Shown piece after piece: positions 1 to 12,066 of a stretch of DNA of 64,000 nt (positions are counted from its first letter, which is position 1; the number at the start of each line of letters is the position of its first letter). The DNA is from Diphasiastrum complanatum (lineage: Eukaryota; Streptophyta; Lycopodiopsida; Lycopodiales; Lycopodiaceae): the NCBI GenBank assembly GCA_029204225.1, contig CM055095.1:29204845-29268844 (forward strand), given 5' to 3'. Position numbers and translations under genes: made by a program. The notes under the pieces were generated by a model, which searched no databases, was not told where the DNA came from, and worked only from the letters and a program-made list of their open reading frames with translations.

Positions 1-3000
1 ACTAACTACTATTGTTATAAAAGATCTATATGGAGTAATCAAAATTTTTGTAAAAGCTATAAATTTTGATGATCATAGTATGATAGAGTAGGTTCACTTT
101 GAATAAATTTGAGGTAAACATTTACTACTTTAATTCAATAAAAAGTCATCTATCTTTGTTAGGCCATTATTGTGAAGCTCATGAGGTCTCATTTTGAAGG
201 CAAAGCTTAAACAAAATTTTATATTGCATTTTGATAAACTTGACCTTTTTGCTTTTCCAGTACGGCCAATCTCATTTATGCCAATGGGTTGCTAGTAGAT
301 ATATGAGTCTACATTGAATAAATCCATCAAAGTTTGATGCAAAGAGAAATCCTATCAGGCTCAACTACTTAAAAGCACGTGAAGTATATGGAGATGATCG
401 TCCAAATGAGTCATTGATGTTGAAAATTAAAAAGCCATCTACCTTGACTTTTGGGGTCTGATGAAATTTCCATCATGCATGTAGTTGTAGAACTTGAAAA
501 GGCCAAAAATGGCTTGGTAGGAACTCGAGCAAATCCACATGCATAAAATCAAGTTTGCCAAATGTGACATGCAAAGCAAACTCAAACTTGTATTGGCACA
601 TGCATGAACATTTGTACATATGTATTCTAGAACATGACACATGTAGGAAAAATATAGATGAAGTTGCATTTCTCAACATGCAAAGTTGTAGGTGTCAAAT
701 TTTTGGTAGAAATTACTCTTAGAAGTGGACCAATGAGATTCAAGGCTTGATCTACCTCGAGCTAGTACCGTTCACTATGTATGTACGTGAGTTCTCTCAC
801 TATTTTGATGATGAATCAAGCATTGAAGCCATTCTCTAGTCATTTTGGATTTTTGTGTTGTAAGCTTGAAATGTCCATTCTCTCTCTACTTGAGGAGAAG
901 GCTTTGCTCATATATTAATTTTCTTTGTACTTTTCCCACACGTGTGAAAGTAATCAATTATTGATTATTAGATTGTGATTTAGCCATATAATCTAGAGAT
1001 AGATCTTGTTTTTCAAGCTACAATTGATCTATGTGCAGACACAAAGCTTAGGAAGATCATTCACACCTTGAAAGTACATCCCACGTGTGAACTTCTGGAA
1101 ATTTCATAATTGAGATTTCAATCTTTGTCTCACACAACACCAAAGATTAGTATTTCAAATTGGACATGCAAGAATGCCAAAATTAGGAGGCACTTGAATT
1201 GAATTCATCATTAGATTCAAAACCACACAGATCCATTCTTGCAATTAGGTGGAGTTAGAATGGAATAAGAAAAAACAAATGCTCGAGGACTACTTTAAGT
1301 GGATCACAAAACTCAAAGAGCCAGAGTTGCTACCTAAGAAAGTTTTCCTTTTCAAAAGCTTGTGCATGTTATCAAGAAAGTCAATGAGAGTGAAATGATG
1401 GACATTAATGCTAATAGCTAAAACAAGACAAACATAAATAGCACATATTTAATAAAAGGCTTCCAAAGAGGATGATAATCATGCCTTCAAGTATGATGTA
1501 GATCAATTTCTCATGGCTTGGAAAAACTGTATTCATAAAATAAAAGAAAACATGAACCCCACAAAGTCTATTGCATATAATTGGTCTTAGTTATGATTTG
1601 AATCACATGTTTTAAAATCAATGAGGTATAAATTGACAATACATCAAGCAATCTAACAATCTCCCATAAAGAGTGGCAAATATCACATAGAATCAATGGC
1701 TCAAGCCCTACAATCAATAGCAAAGGCAAGAGTATCTCTCACGAAGAGCCCAAGCATTGCAAAATCATAAGCTGAGAAATGAATGTCTCTAGGCCCCACT
1801 TATGCCAAATAGGAACCCCAAATAGAAGCTGTTAGACACTTTGCCTAAGCACATCTGAAATACGGTCATAGGTGGAAAAATAGTGTGCCCTTTTGGAGGA
1901 TTTGTACACCCTTCCAGTAGGACTCTAGTACCAAATAGTAATAGTTGGGCCTTTGGCTAGGTTTAGATGTAAATGCATAAAACAAAGGCTTTTAGGCTTC
2001 AAAATGGATGTAGGCTTTGTACTACACATAAGCGTATTGACCGACTACTCCATAACTCTCTTCCACTAAAAAATATTACTCCCAATGTGGAAAGTAAAAA
2101 AATAGCTTCAAGGAAGTACAACATTCCTAGCAAGTGAGGTATGTGTAGATTATAATTGATGCTGGATCTAAACTACGAGAAATGACGGTGTGAAAATACA
2201 AGGTTGCAAAAAAATGGCTCCAAACATGTAAATACCAAGCAAGTTGTACTAGCCAAGGATGCCAAAGAAACTATTTCAATAGGAACATTTTGGCATCAAC
2301 TTGGAAAGACCAATGTTATACCAATAGAAATATTGCTAGTATATGTAGACTCAAAGACAACACTAGTGGATCAAGTCGCAATACACCATACATAGGTTTT
2401 TGGAAGAAGGATGTTGTAGCCCTGATGCATAAAAGTAAGCAACACCACAAGCCATTAACTAGTATGATAAACCAAGTTGACCACCTGAAACGTATCAATA
2501 GAAACCATAGAAGGCTGAAGGAAGCAAAATTCAAAAATAGCCCAAATGATCCCAAAACCATAGATGCTTAGTAGTAATGAGAACAAATATTGTAGAAGAG
2601 AGATTCCAAGGAACCCACACCTGAGCTATAATGTTTGATAGTCGAATGGAAAACAATGATAGAATCAATTAGGCCACCCTCATACATGTAACCATTAGAA
2701 AGTCAAATGCAAAGAAGATGCAAAGGATCTCGATGTGGCAAGGATGACATGTGATGGGATTGCCATCCAAAGCAAGAGACCAATGTAGCACATCTCTTCT
2801 AATTAGGGTAGGCAACATGTGAAAGTACTATACTTTAGGACCATAAATGGATCTACAAAAGATCCACAAGAGTGATTGGATGCTTGCTTAACAATCTATC
2901 AAAAAACTAGACACAAAAAGTTGATCTAGATTGGCAATTTGACAAACAACAAGCATTAACAATCAAAAGCATTAATCAACATTGAAATCTGAGCCCACAC

Positions 3001-3600
3001 ATGGAAGCCACAACCTGTTGTACAGCCTTCAAGCTGAGAAACAAGTAGAAATTTATTTGGTTGCATTTGGATCACAAAAGCTCAATGTACATAGTGGAGT
3101 ACTTGAAATTGCCAATGAGCTCCAAAAATATTTTATCTCCTCACTATGGGAGCTTGGAATAGATAGCAAATTCGACTTCCTTTGTGAAGTTAGGTGGATT
3201 TCCAGCATGTGATAAGGAACGTAACTCAGTCTTTTTGTCCGAAAATAAAACCCTAGTCTATTTCCTAGAGTCATGCTTGGTAGATAGCTAGTTGGTCAAT
3301 TTTCACCTTAAATCTAGGATTTAGGTCCTATAAACTAGGAATCACTACCAAAATGACATGACCAACCCTATGGACTTGACCTAGAGTGGACTTCCACGTG
3401 GCATCTTGGCGTCACATGTGTGTAATCCACTTATGTACAAAATTTACATTATACTACATGGTTTTTGATCAAGCTAGATTTGTCAATTTTTGGCAATTCT
3501 TCACGCGCCTCAAATTTAGCTTGATCTATTTACAATTCTCTTGATAGATGAATGAATGCTTTTAGAAGTTTCTAAAAAATCCAGCTACAAACAAGAAACT
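1..3600. other. Non-coding or unrecognised repeat-like DNA
   Basis: No gene is recognised here. The stretch is AT-rich and short open frames are broken by stops on both strands. Frames near 2204-2571 and 2982-3212 (+) stay open for 60-90 codons but show no motif I can place. Old, unrecognisable transposon sequence is the likeliest content. Confidence 0.4.
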
Positions 3601-3706
3601 TTTGAGACTCCAATAGAGATTGATGTCCATGAAGGATCTTTCACCAGCTCTTAAAGGATCCCTTACAAGATGTTCCATAAATGTGTCTATATACATGTAG
3701 CACACT

Positions 3707-5027
3707 TCAAAACAAATACATCATGCCAAGCCATGGATTCCAAGGCATTTTGTGCACTTGAAGAACATCAATTGAACTATTAAGTGCATACATAATGTTG
3801 CCAAAGACAGTTTGCCTTGCTTGATCCATATGATTGAGTCTTGATGGCTCCAAAATAATCATGGTTCTTCTTGGAGTCCTCGGGTCTTGAGCTTGCTTCT
3901 CCACTTGACTTGACTCCAAACCATCAATGAATTGAATAAGATGTTGATCCAAATGTGCTTCTTCAAGTTTACAGATCTTCCACTCTTGAAAGATCACATT
4001 TCCACCATTGACAAATTCTTTGGTGGAAAACAAGTAGATTCTACAATCGCTACTTGAAAAGAAAAACACTACCATTATTCCTATCATTGAAATAGGATAA
4101 TCTTTGGTCCTTACATTAAAATGATCATGCTCAAAGTATGTGGACCCAAAGATTTCTAATACAAATGATGTTTCATCTTTTATGACACTATTCAAACTAT
4201 TACGAAAATAGTTATCCAATGAAATTTCTTTATCAACAACAAACATCATAGATCTTAAAGATAAGCAACAAGTAACTCCATGTCTACTAATACTATCCAA
4301 CAAGTATTCAAAGATAGTAGACTCTCCAATGCTCACCATCCTTGCAAAATTCACACTTGAATGTAAAATTTGCATGCAATTTGATGACTCGGCCTTTGTC
4401 ATTGAGGACTTTCTTGGAACTCTCATGCTTTGAGGCTGATCCTCAAGATGTTCCTCCTTTTGATGCTCCTCCTCAATGCAAGCAAGATCACACTTTGCCA
4501 AGATCTCCTCTTGAGTGATCTCCTCCTTTGCCAAGCTCACACTCTCAAAAGCAACACTAGCTTCCAACTTAAACAATCTTACATGTTTACATCCCTTTGC
4601 AATGCAAACATCATTCTTAAAAATGGAACAAACACCATGCTCAAAGTGGACATCCAAGCACTTTCCAAGAGTTGACCAACACTTAGCATATTCTTGGTGA
4701 TTGATGGTACATTAAGGACATTTTCTAGATCCATACTTATTGAGGATTCTAGAAACAAGGAGATGGTACCAACACCATCTATCCTACACTCTTCATCACT
4801 TGTAGTAAAGACAAACTTTTTAGTATCATTGAATGAGTGTAAGGTTAAGAAAAAATCATTTTCACAAGACACGTGGGAGCTAGCCCCACTATCAATCCAC
4901 CAACTTGTGCTCTTAGCCTCTTGTAGCCCTTGAATGAGAAATTGGATTTCTCATCTCCATCCTGCAAAGACAATGAACTCATTCTTGCCTTGGTGTGGAG
5001 CATCCTAGTTAAAGTCAAATCTTGCAT
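3707..5027 (-). pseudogene. Decayed Ty1/copia polyprotein relic (protease and pre-integrase region)
   Basis: Reading on the minus strand, about 4863-4905 encodes WWIDSGASSHVSC, the aspartic protease active-site context (D-S-G) of copia polyproteins. It continues through LENVLNVPSITKNMLSVGQL (about 4660-4740), the usual copia linker before the GAG-pre-integrase domain. A frame change near 4600-4660 leads into a 316-codon open frame ending at 3707. That frame begins with a GAG-pre-integrase-like stretch. Near its middle it has the pattern CRIYLFSTKEF followed by NVIFQE, which matches the end of the copia integrase region (normally a YxLYxPxxxxxxxSRDVxFxE pattern). Most of the integrase core is not recognisable, and reverse transcriptase and RNase H are absent. 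No LTRs were found at its ends. It is a relic, not a functional gene. The protease motif is strong evidence; the domain limits are approximate. Confidence 0.75.
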
Positions 5028-5308
5028 GAGGATGGGTGCACAAGTTTTTCTCGGATCTGATTTTCAATACGATAATAGTGCAAACTTTATCTCTAGATTA
5101 TATCTTGCTTGGGTATTCAACATGTATTTATATAAAATATAAGTCTTATTCTTATTGAATGCATAATTATTTTCTAATATTGACAACATTCAAAATATCC
5201 CTTGCCAAGTTGTACTACATAGGGCTATAATCTCATCATAAATACACATTCAACAAATGGTAGACTTGTAACTAGGAGTGATTACAACTATGCATGTTCA
5301 AATCCTAT

Positions 5309-5470
5309 CATCTATCGTCATATACCTCACATTTCTAAAATATTAGCTACTCTATTTTAGATTGTAATCAGCACGGGCTACTATTTTATCTTCTATTGTC
5401 AAATACCTCACATTTCTAAAATATTAGCTACTCTATTTTAAATTGTAATCACATAGGCTACTATTAGATT
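5309..5470. repeat. Two-copy tandem repeat, period about 81 bp
   Basis: A segment containing acctcacatttctaaaata is repeated with an 81-bp offset (acctcac at about 5324 and again at about 5405). Most of the roughly 80-bp unit is conserved and it is AT-rich. No coding capacity is seen. Confidence 0.8.
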
Positions 5471-7450
5471 GACCATAGCATTAGTTTTGACTCTGACTTT
5501 TGTGCTTCTTAAAAAAAGTGATAATGCATCAAAATCACTTATAATTTTTTTTTGTATTTGATAATATATACTTTGCTACTTTTTTGAAAAGTAAGATAAT
5601 AAAACATAGCACCTATGTGGATTTTTATGTTGACTCTTTTCATATGTAAAAAATGTCATTTGAATTGCACGTTCATGAAAAACATTATTTTTCAATAAAT
5701 TTCAATGATTTGAGTAAACTAGTTATACTGTTTCTATTTTCGTGCATAGCCAATTAAATTATCTAACTTAAAAAATGGTTGAATAAAGTAGTTTGAATAA
5801 ATGTTGTTTAAGTATTCTCCTCTCATATTAGATATCTTTTTAGCAAAAGAACCTACTTTGTAAAAGCTATCTTGAATTTTGTACCATCCACACTTTGTAC
5901 CAAGAACATCGCGTCTTGCAATGGATTCTTATTATATTAAGTAGATCAATAAGTTATCTCCTCGTTATTTGCTCATACAACATAAAAATCAATATGATTT
6001 CAATTATGATGTTGAAAGACTCAAACAATGCCCACCTGAACAACACACACACACATATGCGTGTATGTATGAGTATCCACATGGGTGTATATGTGTGACT
6101 TGATAATTGTGTCAATGCTTATCCATTCTAAGATGAGTTTGCAACTACTCTATATGCTAGTTTCTATTTGCCTAAGCTCATACAAAATGCACCAATAACA
6201 CCAATTATAGTGATTACAAAATAAAAAGAGATACAAGAGCTTTCTCATGTAGTAAACAACCATTTTCAATAGCTCAAATTTTATAATGCTTAATCTTCTA
6301 TTAAATGATGCTACTTGTGCCTTTTATTTTTCCAAGAGAAATTCATGTGTAGCAATGGTAACATAAGAATACAATGTGGACTAAATTCTAGTAAAAAGGA
6401 CAATTTGAAAGGTGTGACTAGTAAGTATACATATGGGCATGTACCTACCTACCTAAGATGACGGTCTCATTATATGAATTGGAAAGATGGTCTAGAGCTA
6501 TACATCATTTGGGTGCCATGTGTCAATATCCTTTTTATTGGGTGGCACTAGATTATCAACTTTGATACCACTTTGTTGGATATAAAGTTATTGGGTTGTG
6601 GTGACTAACCTTGACACCCTAAGAGCTGCTCGAGTCCTATCTAAACAGAAAAGATAATGTTGCATTATAAAGGGATCGAATCGAATGCGGAATTCAGACT
6701 ATTTCTGAGATCGTTCATTCGACCAGAAGAATATCTGCGTAGGTGCCTTAGACAACCATGAAGAGAGCAGTACAATTAGGCATCTTTGACAACCATGCAC
6801 TCTTCATGTTAGATATTCTATGTGAGTCGTTAGAGCGAGTATTAATAACAGAGAGAGAAAATATCAGAAAAATTAACCATTTTTTTGTTGGCTTTGTAGA
6901 TCTATATCCATCGAATATCGTTGAATGGAAATCAGTCCAATCTATTGCAAGAATAATTGATGTCATACATTTTGATATCGGTTTACTCTAATACAAGGGA
7001 CGTTCTCCAAAATGCCTCTTGGAGTCGGGAGTATTTATTTATGACCACCTTTTTTTCAGATAAAAATGGTTTAGCGGGAAGATTAGAGCCATACCCACTA
7101 CCAGATTTCTCCAGTGAGGAATGGATTTCTCCACACTCAACAATTTCAGAAAGTTTTTGATCGAGACTGTGTATGGATATCTAGAGTATATTAAAATGTA
7201 GCACTAGATCAAAGAATAATAGATTAAGTTGGTATCTTCCTGATATACAAGTTATCAAAAGGACGATGATGAAAAGAAAAAGAAAGAGAGTACCGATGAA
7301 GAATATTGATGACTTATCTACACAGCGGCAATAAAAAAAAAGGATTCAAGCATTTAAGTTTGTTTTCTTATAAACTAGTTATTTGATTTGTATTTGTCAT
7401 TTAAGTTTGATTTGCATTTGATAATATGCATTATCAATTTATTAAACATA
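5471..7450. other. AT-rich stretch without a recognised gene
   Basis: Only short open frames occur, for example 6748-6966 on minus and 6957-7160 on plus, and none has a recognisable motif. A small CA/TA-rich tract lies near 6040-6090. This could be the left part of the transposon-like block that follows, but I could not find its left end here. Confidence 0.4.
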
Positions 7451-7469
7451 ATTTGAGTTTTACATGTTT

Positions 7470-9286
7470 GTTGCAGATCATGTTTGGTGGCAAAGAACTA
7501 TTTAACAGATCGTTCATGCATTGGAAAATCTTTAAGTCACGTTTTACCAAGAAAGTCAGCAAAGGCAATGATGAAAAATGCTCAGTTTGAAAAAAGAAAA
7601 AAAGAAATTATAGAGACTGTTTTGAATAAGGTTTAAACTTACTTGGATGCAAATGTGATACAAGGTGCATGTGATGATTCTGGAATTAGCACAAATGCTT
7701 ATTTTACTTTTCTTAGAATAGCTAAAGAAGCCTTTTCTCAAGTGATGGTGAAGAAAACTTATTATAATGACAGAATGTTCAAAGTAGTTGGCCAACTACT
7801 TCATATAAATGATTTATACAATTAGAATGTGCTAAGCTCAATTACAACGATTGCAATAATAGTTTCCTTGATAAAATGTTCTAAAATACATAATTCGATT
7901 CTATAAACTAGATGAACATCAAGTAAATGGAAAGATTATTATTGTAAAAAATTAGATGAATTTGAAATCATCAAAGGTCAAAAGTTGGAACGAGTGAGTG
8001 TCACTTTGATGAACAAAATTTCAGATACCGATGATCAAACGTTTAGTGTTCTATCGGAAAATCACATATGGTGGTTGGCTGCATTCCAGATATCCTTTTC
8101 AATTTTCAATTTTCTTTTAGTATCATAATTAACATTGAATACATTGTCTTTTTTTTATTAACATGTCGTACATTACTTGCTTCTCTACACGTCTTGAAAG
8201 AGGACCATTAAATACTTTCATGGATATTTTCAAGTACAAATCATGGCAAGATTATAAAGAGACATTTGGAGGGTGAAAAGATACAGTAGAAAACCATGGG
8301 AGTCTTCAAATTCAATGGCACCTTGCAGGCGATTTAAAAACGTTGAAATGTATGTATAATGTCTCTCATGGGGCAACATCAAAGCAACCATGTCTTTATT
8401 GCATGAAGGATTGCTACAATATGAATTTGGGATGACCAAACACTAGCCCAACATGAGAAGCAAAAGATCCAAATATGAAAAGTGTGCTGCCAGTTTTGTT
8501 AAAACATGTTCACATACGCACATTGCATGATGAGGTTCATATCATTGAAAAACTTATTTATCTGTATATTCTCCTTGCATGGAATACAAAACCGTAGTTT
8601 GTGACTAAAACAACTATTAAGAGGTTGGAAGAAGTTCTTTCAAAGACAGGACTCCATAAAGGGAATGTCACCATTGAAAAAAGAGACAGAATCTCAAAAA
8701 AAAAAAGAAATGTTCCTAATAAACCATTAATTGGAGGTGCTAAAGCAAGAAGATTCTTATCCAATCACACACGCAAAGAATCTAGTGTCAGATATGAAAT
8801 TTGAAAAGAAATTGTTTCAACCACACGAGTAATGGAAGGAAGTAATCAAATGGAAAAGACACAAGTGTGGAAGAACTTTGACACACTCATAGGTGTTATC
8901 AAGAAGGAAAACCTATCATCAAAAGATATGAGTACTTTGCAAAATCATTGCTCCACATTTGTAAAATCTATACGAAGTTATTGGGAAAAAGATCATGTTA
9001 CACATTACATGGTATTGTTCTATTTCATAATATGATACTTATCTCATTCATGATTATATTTATTTCTACTGATGTTACTTATTTTAACTCTTGTTTGCAG
9101 CACATCTTTCTTCATCATGCAACTTATTTTGCAAAGGAATATGGGAGCTTAAGTATCTGGTCATCACAAGGCATGGAAAAATCACATTGGCAAGCAAGAG
9201 GAGAATTTCATAGAGCTATAAGTCATGGTGGGCATAATTCAAAATATAAATATTTAGTACAACTATTCCAATGGTTTTACAAATGA
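7470..9286 (+). pseudogene. Transposase-like gene relic, spliced, unclassified DDE-type candidate
   Basis: Several open segments on one strand read as a single protein broken by frameshifts. They are about 7555-7825 (basic, then a stretch with DDSGISTNAYFTFLRIAKEA), about 8291-8440 (IQWHLAGDLKTLKCMYN, then PCLYCMKDCY), 8601-9011, and 9101-9286. A clean intron at 9012-9100 (ATG|GT...TTTGCAG|CAC) joins DHVTHYM to HIFLHHATYFAKEYG in frame. The last exon has WSSQGMEKSHWQARGEFHRAI before the stop at 9286. From family knowledge, a GDLK segment followed by a CxxC pair and later a Q-G-(M/L)-E-K helix resembles plant and animal DDE transposases of the Zisupton/KDZ-like sort. If so, the D of GDLK and the E of QGMEK would be catalytic. 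That class assignment is inference only. The gene is followed by two further genes that may belong to the same element. At least three frame breaks make it non-functional as it stands. Confidence 0.5.
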
Positions 9287-9752
9287 GCACAATCTAAATA
9301 TCAAGCTAAGAACTCGCCAAACGTTATGATCTTTCATAAAGCATTCAAATTCATAAGAAAAGAGAGATCCTCGTGATACAATGGAAAACATGTATATGTA
9401 TATAATCTATTTTACTTTCAATTTTCATCATCTCCAAGTTTGAGATGCATGGTATTGTCATGAAGGAACAATCTCCTTTCAAGGATCTAAAAATTGTATA
9501 TTTTTCTTTTTGCTCATGTCTATATATCCCAAATAAAGGGCCATTGAAGATGATCTTTTTGTGGTATCTTTAGGTATATAACCGAATATTTTAATAGCTA
9601 GCTCCCTCTTAACAAAAACAATTTTGAATGTTCCTCTGGCATAATTGTGGCCTCCTAAGCAAACATACAATGCTCTAATTGCCGTTATATGGTTGCGGCG
9701 AATGGACTATAACTCGCATGATATACAAAAATTTCGTTATTTACAAAATTCT

Positions 9753-10944
9753 TCAAATAATGGGCAAGGGATGCATCCTTATTGAAGACCTCTCCTTATC
9801 TACCTCGCGAATAACAGCTCTCAATCCCTCGCGAAGATCTCCACGTCTTATAGCAAAGGAATCTACTTTGATGGTATTCTGTAAAGAAGAGTAATAAGAG
9901 ATATATTTAGATTGAAAAGTGAAAATCACAATTACAAGAAATAGAACAATAACTAAAGTATAAGGTCTTGACTTACAAGATCATCATGATTGAAACTGAC
10001 CATATTTTCTGTTGTAATGTCATGGCCACCACTAGACTCTTCAATTCTCACTAGTTCATATGATGAATCCTTGGTGGATACCTTTTCTGAAATTCCAAAA
10101 AAAAAAAATTCACTCGACAAGAATTCAGAATACGCTTTGTATTTTTCCATCATGGCATCCAATGCCTCCTTGCATGATTTCCATTTTTCATCCTTCACAA
10201 TATCAATTTCGGCCTCAAGATCATCATAATCATAATCAATAATATCTGAAAATTCTAACAATTTTTTTGAAAAAATTGAGAAGATTTCATCTTCTCTCAT
10301 ATCAAAAGCATCTTCAATATCATTGAACGATATATAACTATCATTATTTATAATATATACAAAAAAATCCAATAAATTCTTCTCCCTAAATGGAGTTTCT
10401 GAAGATTACAATCAGACAAAATTATTGAGCGACAAGTAGTCTGCTCACATTCAGAAGCCATTTCAACTTCAGCTTCAACACCTATATCTACATCATCTTT
10501 ATCTACATCCATTGGAATAGATGAAGGGATGGTAGGTAACCTAACAAAGATGAATCAACAGGCTCATCTTCTAGTATTTCAACAGAGATAAAAATAAATA
10601 AATGTCATGTCTTTTACTAGAGGACGACATTTTCTATTGTGAATACTACATTGAGTAATTTTTTTGAAACTCTCATGTAATTTTGAGAATTTTGTATCAT
10701 GTTGTTTTTTGGAAGAAGGTTGGGAATGTACAAGAGCTGAAAAATAAACAAAACTATAATTGTCTATATCTATGAGAGGGAGAACATGACTAAAACTATC
10801 AAGAAGATCAACAAGCTGAAAACGATTCTCGTAAACGAAGGTGGAAAAGAAAAGAGAAATAAAGTAATGCATTTGTTCGGATGGAATTTCACTGCTAGTT
10901 AAGAAATCCCTTAGTTTATCCTCCGAAGATGTCGAGGTAGACAT
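9753..10944 (-). CDS. Acidic spliced protein of unknown function, probably transposon-borne
   Basis: I chose the ATG at 10942-10944 because MSTSTSSEDKLRDF follows directly and because the region upstream is a repeat-bearing leader. The first segment (10579-10944) encodes about 120 residues. A middle segment (about 10385-10570) is rich in Asp and Glu, for example MDVDKDDVDIGVEAEVEM. It leads into 9977-10380, which contains the acidic stretch DYDYDDLEAEIDIVKDEKW. A convincing intron lies at 9879-9976 on the minus strand (CTT|GTAAGT ... TTACAG|AAT, in phase). It joins to a last exon 9753-9878 ending in SIRMHPLPII and a stop. The joins near 10380 and 10570 are not clean: they are either frameshifts or small introns I could not define. 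I recognise no family. Its leader, like that of the divergent gene at 12057, carries the alternating 19-bp motif, so the two are probably co-regulated parts of one element. Confidence 0.5.
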
Positions 10945-10988
10945 AGTACTAAATGTAAAGAAAGTAAAAAGAAAAAGAAAAAGGCCAA

Positions 10989-11237
10989 GTATTGTTTGAA
11001 CGTGCAAAAACAAGTGCGAAACTCAAAGTAGATAAAGAATCGCGCATTGATTTGATATTTTAGGAAAATACAAGGATATCGATTCAACGCGCAAAGGGGA
11101 AGGATGCGAGTATACCTGTAGACTATGGCACGTTGAGTCGATACTTGATACGGAGTAAGTAGGAACAACATCGGTTCAACGTGCAGATGTGGTACATGCA
11201 AACGTTGGAATGCTAAGCCGCGCGTTGAATCGATATA
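10989..11237. repeat. Array of three inverted-motif pairs in the leader of the minus-strand gene
   Basis: Six copies of a motif related to GATATCGATTCAACGCGCA alternate in orientation. Forward copies are at 10989-11006, 11075-11093 (exact consensus) and 11168-11185. Reverse copies are at 11041-11060, 11128-11144 and 11220-11236. Start-to-start distances within pairs are 52, 53 and 52 bp. Each pair could form a stem of about 17-19 bp with a loop of about 33 nt in RNA, or a pair of protein sites about five helical turns apart in DNA. The array lies between a candidate minus-strand TATA box (11319-11328) and the ATG at 10944, so it would be in the 5' leader. Confidence 0.85.
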
Positions 11238-11318
11238 CAAGGAAGGAGCACCAGAAGTGAAAAAGCTGAGAGAAAAATAGATTGCAAATTAAAATTAACT
11301 CCAACTGCCTCTTCATTT

Positions 11319-11690
11319 GTATATATAGGTGTCGTTATTGAATTGCAGCCATACACTTGTCATATTTGCAACAAATAGGTTATGTCACTATACGACAATC
11401 AATCATTTGGGTACACGTGGGATCAAAAATGTGCTAGTAATCATGACATAAATTGGCACAAGATTTCATTATTTATGAGTGCCAATTTTGAGACTTTCAT
11501 GAAATGGCACCTAGGCAGTAATGATTTCAAAATGTAATTAAAAAAAAATCTATCGGATTTCTATGAGATTCTAAAATTTATGATCGCTAAATTCGATACT
11601 GATATGACTTGACACATACCTAGTCATGCTTTCAAATTGACAGAGGTTAATGATTGCAAATGCATCCCATCCCCCCTATTCGTATATAAA
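11319..11690. promoter_or_regulatory. Shared divergent promoter region with two TATA boxes
   Basis: TATATAAA at 11683-11690 faces right and CTATATATAC at 11319-11328 (read on minus) faces left. About 354 bp lie between them. Downstream of each TATA box, at 63 bp on the right and about 86 bp on the left, begins an array of the same inverted motif, followed by the start codon of a gene. The symmetry supports a bidirectional promoter. Transcription start sites are inferred, not seen. Confidence 0.5.
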
Positions 11691-11749
11691 CCCTCATTCA
11701 TGTCCTCAAAAATCTTACGACCTCCTCGCTCGCTCGCTCTCTCGCTCCC

Positions 11750-12066
11750 GATATCGATTTAGCATGCACAATGCTTTCTCCCACACTGCCATCAGCCTCT
11801 CTGTGCGTTCAATCAATACTCCACTCCCGATATCAATTCATCGCGCACACTGCTTTCTCTCTAACTGCCCAGAGCTTCTTTGCGTACTCAATCGATACGT
11901 CCACGCTCGATATCAATTTAACGTGCATAACGAGTTTTCTCCTTCGTAGTAAAGCCCTTTCGCGCGTTCAATTGATATTGGACTTCTCATATTGTTTCAA
12001 CGCGCAGAAGGCAGTTCACCTTTGAGGTACAACACTCTTGCGTGTTCAATCGATACATGGCACGAA
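11750..12066. repeat. Four tandem 79-80-bp units, each with an inverted motif pair
   Basis: Units start at 11750, 11829, 11909 and 11988. Each opens with a forward motif such as GATATCAATTCATCGCGCA. A reverse motif begins 51-52 bp later (11802, 11881, 11961, 12039), related to TGCGTGTTCAATCGATAC. The loops between arms are far less conserved than the arms, although units 1 and 2 share TGCTTTCTC. In all four units the reverse arm reads TCAA where perfect pairing would need TGAA, so each stem has the same central mismatch. The start codon at 12057 lies just after the last reverse motif. Confidence 0.9.

Noticed and set aside
11650-12025. Two overlapping plus-strand frames of 84 and 99 codons through the repeat array
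   Set aside because: Their apparent internal protein repeats come from the 79-80-bp DNA units, and the frames change between units. The DNA motif, not a protein, is conserved.
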